A DNA stretch of 64,000 bases, taken from NCBI RefSeq assembly GCF_036320965.1, contig NC_092271.1, forward strand, positions 27,083,536 to 27,147,535, in the 5' to 3' direction. Below the pieces are notes generated by a model. That model worked only from the letters and a program-made list of their open reading frames with translations, had not been told where the DNA came from and made no database searches. This DNA comes from Panulirus ornatus. Taxonomy: Eukaryota; Arthropoda; Malacostraca; Decapoda; Palinuridae. Within the stretch, counting starts at the first letter, position 1; each line of letters opens with the position of its first letter. Made by a program: the position numbers and the translations under genes. Shown piece after piece: positions 35,541-46,479 of this stretch.

Positions 35541-35567
35541 GCGGTAAACGACAATCAAGTACAAAAA

Positions 35568-35792
<225 letters not shown>

Positions 35793-35887
35793 CCGGGCTG
35801 GGGGGGCTGAGGGGAGTGTATGGTTTCACTACAAGACACTTAAGATAACGGGGCAATCAAACACCACGGCAATTCAGGGGAACAGAG

Positions 35888-35894
<7 letters not shown>

Positions 35895-35966
<72 letters not shown>
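35895..35966. repeat. (GA)n microsatellite
   Basis: About 36 GA units. Confidence 0.97.
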
Positions 35967-35969
<3 letters not shown>

Positions 35970-36561
35970 AGAATACTGACGTAATAAACTGGACAGAATT
36001 ATCGGAGAACAGAATATTGTATTCAGATCATAATTCACTGGGACCCAGGAGCCAAGTATTCTCTGCCTTCGTCTACACTACTCCGTAAACCCCTGAGTGA
36101 AAAATACATCATGAATAACACGCATACCTGCCTTGCCTCATACATGACCTAGACATTTTAAGAACGACCATGTGAAGTTACTGAGAATCTTTGATTCACG
36201 TGTGTGATTCTGAAAGCGCTCCTGAAGGAGAGGGGGGCGGGTAGGTTTTAAGGGCGTTCTCCCTCTGCTCCAAGGGCGCGGGCCTAAACACGGGATCGTC
36301 CCAGATAGACTCCCACTGGGACATCACTGAGTAACTGAGAGTCCGCTGAGATGTCATCACATGTAATGACATCTTGGGACGTCATGAGAGTTTCAGGTTC
36401 ATGAACGCATCGCCTTACCTCGGGGGCCCTCTCGTGGGATCATCATTTTACTCCGGGGGCCCCCCAACGGGACACCACGGTATCTCAGGGGGCCCCTCTT
36501 TCCCCTCCCCCTCCCTCCAGGGCGCCGGATATCGACAATTGATCCAAGAACGTCCGGTCCC
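35967..36561. other. Unassigned stretch
   Basis: Contains loose repeats of GGGGGCCCTC and CTCGTGGGA-type DNA around 36420-36500. No gene. Confidence 0.45.
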
Positions 36562-36689
36562 TGGTGGTGGTGTGGTGGTGGTGGTGTGGTGGTGGTGTGG
36601 TGGTAGTGGTGGTAGTGGTGGTAGTGGTGGTAGTGGTGGTAGTGGTGGTAGTCGGTGCAGGTCCCGCCCGGCTGGACGGAGATAATATT

Positions 36690-36723
<34 letters not shown>

Positions 36724-36771
36724 AAGAAGAAGAAGACGAAGAAGAAGAAGAAGAAGAAGAAGAAGAAGAAG

Positions 36772-36837
<66 letters not shown>

Positions 36838-36850
36838 CAGTAGTAGTAGT
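36562..36850. repeat. (GGT)n, (TAG)n, (AAG)n, (TAG)n triplet array
   Basis: GGT/AGT triplets at 36562-36657, TAG at about 36690-36716, AAG at 36720-36800, TAG at about 36801-36850. Symmetrical TAG blocks flank the AAG core. Frames over it are homopolymeric artefacts. Confidence 0.94.
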
Positions 36851-37059
36851 AGGAGCAGCATCACAAGAAATAGTTGTAGTAAAAGTACAAGCACCAGTAG
36901 TAGTAGTAGGAGCAGCAGCAGCAGCACCAGCCCCACAACAGTAACAACACAGTAACAACAGTCGCTGGCATTATTCTTCCCAGTGTAACGTGAATCAGGG
37001 TCTTGTGGCGTCAACAGTGGTGTTGGTTGTGGTGTCTGAAAGGGGTAATGTGTGGAGCT

Positions 37060-37340
37060 CTTATGCACGTCGCGACGGCACGACCCATGAGAACCGTAGT
37101 ACGACACCCCTGGGCACGACGGTACGACCCATGAGAACCTACAGTATGACACCCCCAGGCACGACGGAACGACCCTTAGGCACGGCGGTACGACCCTTAG
37201 GCACGACGGTGCGACCCTTGAAAACGATGGGTATGGCACCTTTGAGCACGACAGTGCGCCACTTGAGCACGGCGGTACGACCCTTGGGCAAGGGGTCAGG
37301 CCAAAGACCAGGCCCTATCATACTGAGGGGTCGTACCGTT
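37060..37340 (+). repeat. 21-bp family, copy 3, with terminal inverted repeat
   Basis: About ten diverged units (GGGCACGACGGTACGACCC, TTAGGCACGACGGTGCGAC and others) end in GGTACGACCC (37274-37283). This is the exact inverse of GGGTCGTACC (37328-37337). CCCTATCATACTGAGG in the right arm matches CCTATCATACCCAGAGG of copy 2, so the terminus is conserved between copies. Confidence 0.88.
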
Positions 37341-37568
37341 CAGTGACGTGGTCGTCAACGGTGATGATGATCGTGCTGGCAGTACAGGGCTGACGACAGA
37401 GGCTTCGCCAGTAGGTGGAAGAAACCTAGATAATGGTGGTTAATGGCGGCGGAAGTGGTGAGGGTAGTGGCAGGGATAAAGAGGGTTATATTGATGTAAA
37501 CAAGCCGTTGACTGGCAAGTGGCGGTAATGATACCATTGCTGGTGTACCTGTGGTGCTCCTGTGTGGC

Positions 37569-37570
<2 letters not shown>
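37341..37570. other. Unassigned stretch
   Basis: Imperfect GGT triplets near 37430-37475 and no gene. Confidence 0.45.

Positions 37571-37646
<76 letters not shown>
37571..37646. repeat. (AT)n microsatellite
   Basis: 38 AT units. Confidence 0.97.
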
Positions 37647-37649
<3 letters not shown>

Positions 37650-37840
37650 CTTCACACTCGCATCATTCATGAATCTTGCTCTCATTCTGACCACCTTCCA
37701 AGGCCCCTTATCTCCCCCCACGGGCCACAAGACCCCTCGACGCACGAATGACGCATCCTGGTATTTCCCGCCGCCACGACACACGACGAAAGTTCACGTT
37801 CGTTGACTCCAACCAAAACCCGAGCCACCCAGCCACACGT

Positions 37841-37958
<118 letters not shown>

Positions 37959-38227
37959 CGCACTCCATCGCCTACATCCTTGGGTGGCCTCCGAGGAAGA
38001 TTTTGTTGCCTTTTTCCTTCATCCTATGCAGGCCTCCTGCTCTTCCTTCTCAGGAAGGCACCTCCTGATACCCCTCTCCTCCTGCTTAATCCCTCCTGCG
38101 CTCGGTGAGGCCCGTCACGCCTCCACAGGACAAATACATATGAGATGTTTAGAATGTCTCACAAAATCTGTTAGTGGGGCCGGTGTGAGTGGCTGTGCCG
38201 GAGGCGGTGTGAAGAAGCGGTGGATGA

Positions 38228-38229
<2 letters not shown>

Positions 38230-38322
<93 letters not shown>
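38230..38322. repeat. (GA)n microsatellite
   Basis: About 46 GA units. Confidence 0.97.
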
Positions 38323-38324
<2 letters not shown>

Positions 38325-38722
38325 GGAGACAAGCCAGACAGATAAACAGAGGCGAACAAGTTCGGTAATACGTCATTGTCTCAATTCCCTCGATAAACAT
38401 CGGCCATAAAAACTGGCTTCCTTACCCTGGCTATCACATCCGATTAAGCTGCCATCAAGGAGGCTCTCGGGGTACTTCACATTCTGCCCATGAACCCTCC
38501 CATCAGGTCCTGAGAACAGGAGGAAGAGAGGAGCCGAGTTTTAGCCAGCCACTTACGGGGGCCCCGTGGGTGGAATGGGAATGGTTCGGGTATGGCAAAT
38601 GAGTCGTTTAGAAGCGTCGTGGAAGGACGGCGGACGCCCCGTGTTGTATTTCATATGTCAGAAACCGCACTTCATACGCAGGGGTGAAATCCGATTTCCG
38701 GCGTCCGTTCGCGCGAGGAACA
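38323..38722. other. Unassigned stretch
   Basis: Unique mixed sequence. No gene recognised. Confidence 0.45.
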
Positions 38723-38830
<108 letters not shown>

Positions 38831-39024
38831 GGTTCAAACCTCTAGCGACGCTTCGAAGTAAAGGGTTTGGTCCCGGTGGTCGCCCCCACCTTCGTGACGG
38901 ACGGACTCGAGATCTTGGAGAGCCCCGTTAGTGGAACGAATCGGCGACAGTTCGCCCACGTGGGGGCGGAGGAGGAACTGCAGCAGGCCAGAATGACGTC
39001 TCTCTGGGTCTTTGTTTACCCCCG

Positions 39025-39026
<2 letters not shown>

Positions 39027-39054
<28 letters not shown>
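39027..39054. repeat. (GT)n microsatellite
   Basis: About 14 units. Confidence 0.93.
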
Positions 39055-39058
<4 letters not shown>

Positions 39059-39184
39059 TGCCGAGGCGCTGCGTTGATGATGATGTGCGCTGCCATGGAG
39101 AGGGCGCGGACTTGATCGTCTTCTGTTCCTTGTTTGATATATTAGATCTATACATGTCTCTGTTACTGTCCCACTGTCTCCATT

Positions 39185-39185
<1 letters not shown>

Positions 39186-39264
<79 letters not shown>

Positions 39265-39380
39265 TTTTCCCAAAAGAAGGAACAGAGAAGAGGGCCAGGT
39301 GAGGATATTCCCTCAAAGGCCCAGTCCTCTGTTCTTAACGCTACCTCGCTATCGCGGGAAATGGCGAATAGTATGAAAAA

Positions 39381-39418
<38 letters not shown>
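39186..39418 (+). mobile_element. SINE-like hairpin element flanked by TA arrays
   Basis: Order: (TA)n to about 39247, a T run to about 39268, a unique core (39269-39374), an A run of about 14 (39375-39388), (TA)n to 39418. The core contains a long imperfect hairpin: GAACAGAG (39280-39287) pairs with CTCTGTTC (39327-39334), GGGCC with GGCCC, and TGAGG with CCTCA. It ends TCGCGGGAAATGGCGAATAG then TATGAAAA. The tail recurs at 35681. I associate this end sequence with a repeat common in decapod crustaceans. No coding capacity. Confidence 0.65.
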
Positions 39419-39421
<3 letters not shown>

Positions 39422-39534
39422 TAAGGTACACGCACTCCAGGTAACATTCACCCAACACAAGGTAAAGAAAAAGGCTTTTTTCCTTTATCCTAGTGGTGAA
39501 TGATTATTTCTGGAATGACGCGTCGTTTGATCTA

Positions 39535-39536
<2 letters not shown>

Positions 39537-39565
<29 letters not shown>
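39537..39565. repeat. (GT)n microsatellite
   Basis: About 14 units. Confidence 0.93.
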
Positions 39566-39566
<1 letters not shown>

Positions 39567-39639
39567 TGAGCAGGGTCAGAATGAACCAGTCGCCTGCCTG
39601 CTTAGTGGTGACAGCACCTGCTCCGTGTCGCCTGCTGAG

Positions 39640-40010
39640 ACCCCTCGTACATGCCTACCCTGCCTGGCTACTCACGCAAGGCCGCTCATGAGAACCTGCT
39701 CGTCTGAGGCCATTCATACAACGAGGCTGTCGATGTGAAGCCACTCATACGAGGCCACTCATGTCTTGACCGCCCATGTGAGGTTTGATGTATGTGAGGT
39801 TACTCATGCTAAGCCACTGAGGGGAGTTCGCTCATGTGAGGTACTCATGCCACGCTACCTAGGCGACGCCACTCACGCGAGGTACGCATGCATGACCCCC
39901 TATGCGAGGACACCCATGTGAGGTACTCATGTGAAGCCACCCACGTGAGGTACTCATGTGAAGCCACCCATGTGAGGTACCATGCGAGGCCACTCATCGT
40001 GACTCGCGTG
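39640..40010. repeat. Degenerate GAGGCCACTCATGTGAGGT array
   Basis: CCACTCATGTGAGGTACTCA and close variants recur every 15-20 bp. The best-preserved copies are at 39905-39990, where GAGGTACTCATGTGAAGCCA is repeated. Confidence 0.75.
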
Positions 40011-40147
40011 AATCAGCTGACCGTAATGACATGTGGCGACCGTGACGTCATCAACCCTGAGCTCTGCGTGAGTCATAAGATAAAAAAAAAATACTTTTTA
40101 CACTTGGAGATGGAGAGATGGGAGTACGCTCCGTCACGCTCCCCAAG

Positions 40148-40153
<6 letters not shown>

Positions 40154-40199
<46 letters not shown>
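40154..40199. repeat. (GA)n microsatellite
   Basis: About 23 units. Confidence 0.95.
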
Positions 40200-40200
<1 letters not shown>

Positions 40201-40204
40201 TGTC

Positions 40205-40445
40205 TGTGTGTGTGACATTCGTGTTGCCCAGTTCGTGAGTCTTCAAGTTCGTCCCGTTGGTGAGGCGTCACGTTCGTTCATTCCCCCGTCCGTTCGTGAA
40301 CTTTCCCATTCCTTCGTCGATCGCCCCATTCGTGCGTAAGTTCATCATTTCGTCGACCCAACCGTTCGTGAATCCTTGATTCGCCTATCCATCCGTTCGT
40401 GAGTCCTTCACCCCGTCTCTAGAACCGTTCGTGAGAGCATGTATT
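40205..40445. repeat. Degenerate CCGTTCGTGAGTCCTT array
   Basis: TTCGTGAG or TTCGTGAA recurs at least seven times with 15-30 bp spacing. Confidence 0.65.
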
Positions 40446-40754
40446 CGGCCCCTTTCCACGGGCGTTCGTGTCCAGCACAGATTATCAAGGTCTAGCTAGA
40501 GTTTATCCACGAAAACCGTGATAATTTCCTCTGCGTTTACCAATCATCATTTCCCCTTTATCTCATTTTTCTCATCCATTTCTCTTCGTCTGATCCCATT
40601 TCTCCAGCCCCGGAGTCCCTCCATTTTCTTCTACATATATTCTTTATTTCAAGGCTTTTTTTTTGCTCTGTCACGTACCATAATTCTAACGCATCTCAGT
40701 ATCATCTACCAACACAACTCCCCATACATGTGGGAATATTCTCTTGTTTTGCTC

Positions 40755-40757
<3 letters not shown>
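40446..40757. other. Pyrimidine-rich stretch
   Basis: T/C-rich with poly-T at about 40655-40663. The plus frame at 40518-40934 runs into the CT array and is not supported. Confidence 0.45.

Positions 40758-40840
<83 letters not shown>
40758..40840. repeat. (CT)n microsatellite
   Basis: About 41 units. Confidence 0.97.
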
Positions 40841-40844
<4 letters not shown>

Positions 40845-41101
40845 ACCCATTTTGCCACAGTTTCCTCTTCTCCTATCATCACTTTGTTTATCCCCTATTT
40901 TGATCCAATTTCTTCTGTACTTCGATGCCCGTGAGCGTGTGAGAAGGTCTGTGAGTCGTTGTCCAACTTCCAGCTTCTCACAATTACCAATTACAGCTTC
41001 CGCCTCCGTCCGTAGAGAAAGGTACCAGAGGCAGGATGGAAGTGAGGGGAGGGGAGAGAGTGTGGGAGAGGACGGAAACGGGTGGGAGAGGTAAGAGTGG
41101 G

Positions 41102-41141
41102 AAAGAAGGGAGTGAGGGAAGGAAGGAAGGAGGGAATGAAG

Positions 41142-41228
<87 letters not shown>
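41102..41228. repeat. GGAA/GGGA tract then (GA)n
   Basis: GGAAGGAAGGAAGGAGGG is followed by a GA tract from 41144. Confidence 0.95.
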
Positions 41229-41230
<2 letters not shown>

Positions 41231-41505
41231 ACTTTTATTGCTGTAAGCTTCCAGTAAACAACACAAATTCCATCACATGACCCCCAGTGTGCCTTATCCG
41301 TGCTCCTGTATGATCTCCATTTCTTCCAGTTACCAGATTTTCTTTGTATACGTAAGTATTTTCCTTTTCCTACAACTTCCAACCATCCACTCTGTCGTAT
41401 CGCGTGTGATGTAGGAAAAAATAAAGGTCTTTCTTTGATCAAGCCGTTCGTATCATCACCGAGATTCAAGTCACCAAAATCGAAGGCACTTGTGTCTTCC
41501 AGCAT
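41229..41505 (-). CDS. Candidate exon upstream of a CT array, unidentified
   Basis: On the minus strand ATG at 41505 begins MLEDTSAFDFGDLNLGDDTN, an acidic N-terminus, then a mixed, basic stretch (QSGWLEVVGKGKYLRIQRKS) and WGSCDGICVVYWK. About 90 unique residues precede the (CT)n array, into which the frame runs. AATAAA occurs near 41235-41240 on this strand. The other strand carries a strong donor-like AC|GTAAGT at about 41351, which argues for a plus-strand alternative. No family recognised. Confidence 0.2.
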
Positions 41506-41584
41506 CTTCAGAACCAACGAAGCCTCACTGCTCGCGCACGTGAGACGAAGGATAGCCTATCGGTAACCAAATTCATTTCTGTGT

Positions 41585-41661
41585 TATAGGCTCCATAACC
41601 AAGTGTGTAACATATCCAGCCTCCAAGGTAGTGGCGGCGGTTCGAATCCTACGGTTGGACA
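41585..41661 (+). mobile_element. tRNA-derived SINE fragment with (AT)n tail
   Basis: GGTTCGAATCC (41639-41649) is a perfect B-box, and GGCTCCATAACCAAGTGTG about 40 bp upstream takes the A-box position loosely. The T-arm no longer pairs well, so it is not a functional tRNA. CTACGGTTGGACA then passes straight into a 100-bp AT array. Confidence 0.5.
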
Positions 41662-41669
41662 ATATATAT

Positions 41670-41761
<92 letters not shown>
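41662..41761. repeat. (AT)n microsatellite, SINE tail
   Basis: AT units with one AAAT interruption near 41680. Confidence 0.96.
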
Positions 41762-41762
<1 letters not shown>

Positions 41763-42048
41763 CACCAAACCACCAACCACAGAACACCTCACCAAATCCT
41801 CTCCACTAAGCAACACAAGGCAGGTCAGGAAGCAACACAGATGAGCAGGATGAGGCAAGTGGAGGGATGTGTTGGGGAGGGATGAGGCGGGTGTGGAGTT
41901 GGGGAGGGGAGGTCAGAGGGTGGGGGGAATGTCTGGCTAGCTGGGCGTAACATATATATCCTCCTCCCTACCTGGTGAGCCATGCTGGGAGGGAGGAGGA
42001 GAAAAGGGAGGCATACCAGTAAAGGCAGGCAACACAGTGTTGTCCTCA

Positions 42049-42051
<3 letters not shown>
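41762..42051. other. Unassigned stretch
   Basis: Purine-rich GGGAGG patches at 41870-42010. No gene. Confidence 0.45.

Positions 42052-42096
<45 letters not shown>
42052..42096. repeat. (GT)n microsatellite
   Basis: About 22 units. Confidence 0.95.
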
Positions 42097-42098
<2 letters not shown>

Positions 42099-43279
42099 GT
42101 GAATAATCCACTAGTGTTGTTAGGGTGTTGTTGATGGTGGTGGTTTGGGTGTTGTTTGACGTTGGAGTTCTGGTAATCTGAGACTTGTACTGAGGGAGTT
42201 ACGGCGAACAAGAACATAACAGAACAAACGCACGATCTTTTTCTTTAAGGACACCGGATGTGTTTTGTTGTTTCAGTGCGTTATAACTCGTTTTGATGTT
42301 GCTAGGTCTAGTACGTTTTTCATATGTGCATCTAACGAGCCAATTATATTCCGCCACTTACTCTTTATGAACAATTTTATGAGCCTGATCTGTAGGTTTC
42401 GCCTGTATTATATCTTTTTCTTCACTGTAACCAAATCCATAAGTTAAGGGTATGGTTACAGAGAAGCTCAAGGCTTCTCATGACCAGTGCCCTCAAGGCT
42501 TTCCGTTAGATAATGATTAGACGCTACAAGGCCATCGTTGACGTTGTCGAGAGAGTGGTTCACACTGCAAGGCCAGCGGTGAAATTGCCAAGAAAGCGAT
42601 TCACTGCCCTTTGGACAACGATCGTACTACTGACGTCATCCTCAGCAAGATTGGGGCCAGACCCGGGTCCTTGTAACAAACATAAACCGTAGTACATCTG
42701 CCTCTAACCATTCCTCTCCTCTATCTTCCACAGCGAACTGGTTTCTCTCGCAAGAAACACCATGACTGGTCCGGCAGCAGCAGCATCGTCTTCGCCACCT
42801 GCAGTTTGTCTCAAATCGACGATTCTTCAGGGAAAGAAAATGGAAAGGACTCACATCACTTCTCCCCCATAACTCAGGCCGAGGCGTGATAATCTCTCGA
42901 ACTACCGTGATGAACACTGATGGGTTCGGGGAGCATGGGGAAGGAAGGGAGGGGAAGGAAATAACAGGGTTGCCCATGACGAACGATAAGACTACTGACA
43001 CACTCAAATGGTTCGTGAGTGTCTGGTAAACAATGCCTCAGGAAAGTGACTGAGAGCCGCCTGTACTCTGGTCACTGCTGGTGCAGACCGTAGCTAAGGT
43101 TCTACTGGGTTGACGTGTGAGTGATCTGATGTAAAGATCTTCGCTGTAGTCGACCCGCCCTTCGTCAGTTGCCTGAAGAAGGAGAACACGAGGGTTCAGG
43201 GAGGATGCTCCCTGTTTTCGATCGTGAGAGCCCGGAAGCAGAAGCAGGTAGGACAGGAAGGTAATCAATTAAGCCTTAT
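42097..43279. other. Unassigned 1.2-kb stretch
   Basis: Few tandem repeats. The minus frame at 42642-43007 and the plus frame at 42265-42447 carry no domain I recognise. Confidence 0.45.
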
Positions 43280-43760
43280 AAGACTCAGGGGAGGTATAGA
43301 GCTCTCATTATTAGGCTCAGAAGTACCCTGATCTTGTCATAAGGCTCAAGGGCATTCCAGTCTGAATGCTTAGGGTATTCCGGCCATAAGACCAGGGGAC
43401 GACCCGGAGATAAGGCTCGCAGGCGGCTTGTCCATAAGGCTTGGAGGTGTAGTTCTCAGCCAAAAGACTTACGGGTGGGCGTCCCGGTCATAAGGCTCAA
43501 GGTCGGTCGTCAAGGTCAAAGGCTCAGGGGCTAGCATGGTCATAAGGGTCTCGAGGCAGCCCCGAGCATGAAGCTCAGGGGCGGACATCTTGGCCGTAAG
43601 GCTGAAACATGAGCATGATTATAAGGCTCCAGGGGCCGCCCCTGGCGTGAGACTCGGGGCGGACACCTTGGCCATTAGCCTCAGAGGCGAGCATGGCCAT
43701 AAGGCTCTAGGTACGGCCCAGGGATGGTACTCAACCACAAGACTCCAGGCTGGCCGGAGG
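43280..43760. repeat. Degenerate CATAAGGCTCAGGGGCGG array
   Basis: GGTCATAAGGCTCAAGG and variants (GCCATAAGGCTC, CATGAAGCTCAGGGG) recur every 25-35 bp over nearly 500 bp. Confidence 0.75.
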
Positions 43761-44497
43761 AAGACGAGCTGTCACTGAGGGGTCCCCGCTCGTCACTGGC
43801 TCCTCCTCACCTGTAATAACAATGAAAATTTATACCAATGTGACTCACTCGTCCGCTGAGCAACAGGTGAGGGCCGAGCCCCGGCGCAGACAGTGCTAAG
43901 AAGCGCCTCTCATTACGGACTAAATTTGTGTTCCGAAGCGGCCGATAATTCAGCCCTGGGCGTCCGGGGCGGTTAGCACGTTGGCGTACCTCGGACCATC
44001 AGTTATCGGCTGCCTCCATAGCGCGTCTGCCATCTGCAACTGAACGGATAATTGGTTGCCACAAAAACTGAGGACATCACCGCTGGCAACAAGGCAACAC
44101 GGTACGCCCGTAATGCCATATTAGACGTAGCTACGATCTTTTTTTTCTCTCTCTCCTTTTTGCTCCTCTTCCCTCCTTCTCCACCCGCCTTCATGTTTTA
44201 ATCACCGAAAAAGGAAAACGTATAGAAAAAAAAAAACTCACCCCAGAACTTAACCCATTTTCCGAAGCGCTTCGCTGGTTCGGGCCTCGATGGAACAGTG
44301 TGTTCACCCACGAGGTCGAGCTAGACGACCATTTACGTGAGTGCAATGTTGATGGCGGATCGTCTGAAGGGTGAATCTTGAGAGCGCAGTCAGTGGAGGT
44401 TGAGTATGGCAGGGACGCGTGGAGCTGCTGCACGGAGCCGGCGGCGGCGGCGCGCCGCGGTGAGACGGTCGCCACGCCCCCCGCCAGACGCCAGCTT
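43761..44497. other. Unassigned stretch
   Basis: Unique sequence with GC-rich patches (43870-44000, 44430-44490) and poly-A at 44226-44236. No gene. Confidence 0.45.
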
Positions 44498-44560
44498 GGA
44501 TTCGAACCGTTCCATGTGGTCAGTCCCACAGTCACGACCTAGCCGTTGCGCCGCGGCTCC
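44498..44560 (-). mobile_element. tRNA-like SINE head or tRNA pseudogene
   Basis: On the minus strand GCGGCGCAACGGCTAGGTCG resembles a tRNA A-box/D-arm, and GGTTCGAATCC (plus coordinates 44498-44508) is a perfect B-box at the normal distance, about 45 bp. The T-stem has only two good pairs, so it is unlikely to be a working tRNA. It may be the 5' part of a tRNA-derived SINE or a degenerate tRNA copy. Confidence 0.5.
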
Positions 44561-45137
44561 TCGATCTTCTTCCAGGAAAATTAGCTAATAGAGGACTAAG
44601 GGGAAGGGGGAGGGGAGGGGGGGGGGGGAAGATGATGAGCTAGTAGGGAAGGGGGGGGGGTGGTGTTGGCGGTACAGCTAGGGGGGGAGAGGAGGAGGAG
44701 GAGGGGGGATGGGAGCCGTAGAAAACAAAGCCTTGGCCGCTGCAGAGCGCGCGCTTAAAAATGCATAGCTGTTGGATGCGAGATTTGTAACCACGAAATA
44801 ATTTTTCCCCCTATAACCATCCACTCCATTTTTGGCTATTATTATCGTTCTATAGCGGGTAATTGACTGGTATATTACTGGTCGGATATGATAGCCCCAG
44901 ATAACTGGGTAATGATCGCCCGTATTATCAATCTTCATACTTGAGCCAGGGAGGCCGCTGCGTGTTGGGCAGCGAGCTGCGGCACATGGCCCGACTGCAG
45001 CCGCCTCCTCCCGTCAATTACGCCGGGCAAGCAACCCTCCGCCCCGTGCGGGAGGAGTTTATGCCAGTGGAACAGTGGGATCTATTGGTTCTCCAAGACT
45101 CCCTGGACGCACGAGTCGTGGATTTTAGCATGAGCGG
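44561..45137. other. G-rich then unassigned stretch
   Basis: G-runs at 44600-44710 (up to G10) are potential quadruplex or low-quality sites. The remainder is unique sequence without a supported gene. Confidence 0.45.
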
Positions 45138-45395
45138 GTAGAACACTGACTGACTAGCAGGTGTGTGGGGGAGAACACTGACTGACTGGCAGGTGTGTGG
45201 GACAGAACACTGACTGACTGACTGACTGAGTGGCTGGTGTGTGGTGGCAGAACACTGACTGATTGACTGAGCGGCTGGCATGTGGTGGCAGAACACTGAC
45301 TGACTGACTAGCTGGCAGGTGTGTGGTGGCAGAACACTGACTGACTGACTAACTGAGTGGCTGGCGTGTAGTGGCAGAACACTGACTGACTGCTA
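45138..45395. repeat. Minisatellite with CAGAACACTGACTGACTGAC, about 6 copies
   Basis: Units of roughly 35-48 bp combine GAACACTGACTGACTGACTG with GGCTGGTGTGTGGTGG. The length varies through the internal GACT tetranucleotide count, so two levels of slippage are visible. Confidence 0.92.
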
Positions 45396-45547
45396 CCTGT
45401 TGAGTGGTGACCACACCGCTGTAGTTCTCGGTGCCCGAGGGAACGGCACATGGGGACATCTGTTGTGGTTAAGGTCCCTGATGTATTCACCGTGCGTGAC
45501 GGGTCGCTCTTAATATATGTAGTCGACATGTATTTAAATTTCAGTGT

Positions 45548-45615
<68 letters not shown>

Positions 45616-46053
45616 CTAATGTAAATCTTTGATACATAATATCCATTTAAACATCACAATATCATCTCAGATGTAAAGCAAACACTTGACAAAATCATTG
45701 TGTGTGAGGCGAGATATCATCATGGTATATCGTCTGTTGATAACGTTATATGCCATCATCATTCATACACTCTAAACTGGATACACGAAGAGGAAAAAAC
45801 CCTCCTCGAGCAAGTAGCTTACATGCAATCATTGCTGCAACTCGTTTTAATGCCAGGTTTATCACAGATCACACGTGGTCGCGACGAAGAATACCCCCCA
45901 ACACGAAGGAAATTAAGAATGACGCCTTAAAGACCTATGATACTGAGAATTAGCTCATGCAACACGCACTCTGCTTCTTACAAATCCCAATATTGCTCAA
46001 GTATTTCTCTCTACTTTGATTCTATCTTTCAAGAGAAGTCCAATGAAAACCAT
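45396..46053. other. Unassigned stretch containing a CA microsatellite
   Basis: CA array at 45552-45610 (listed separately). The plus frame at 45700-45930 is not supported. Confidence 0.45.
45552..45610. repeat. (CA)n microsatellite
   Basis: About 29 units. Confidence 0.97.
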
Positions 46054-46054
46054 A

Positions 46055-46085
<31 letters not shown>

Positions 46086-46099
46086 TGTATGTATGTATA
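46054..46099. repeat. (ATGT)n tetranucleotide microsatellite
   Basis: About 11 ATGT units, ending in ATAT. Confidence 0.95.
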
Positions 46100-46401
46100 T
46101 GTGGTGGTTGATGTAATGGCTACCAAACGCTAAATGGCTATAAGATCAAGCTGTCTGTCGAAAAAGACACACGTCGTCGACCCTCAGAGGAATACAACAC
46201 TTTCAGTCTCACGACTGGGTGGAGGCGCGTGCCGGCTTGGCGGTCCGCAACTGCACTGCCGGGCGTACGACTTGAGTCACATCATTTAGAGCTTTGTTTT
46301 TCGACCTCTTTCCAAGCAAGGATAGGACCTCCTTAGACTATGAGCAATATAATGACATACGTTGGCCACAGAAAACGTGTGGACGGACATCTGTTCACCT
46401 C

Positions 46402-46403
<2 letters not shown>

Positions 46404-46475
<72 letters not shown>
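46404..46475. repeat. (GA)n microsatellite
   Basis: About 35 units. Confidence 0.97.
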
Positions 46476-46479
<4 letters not shown>

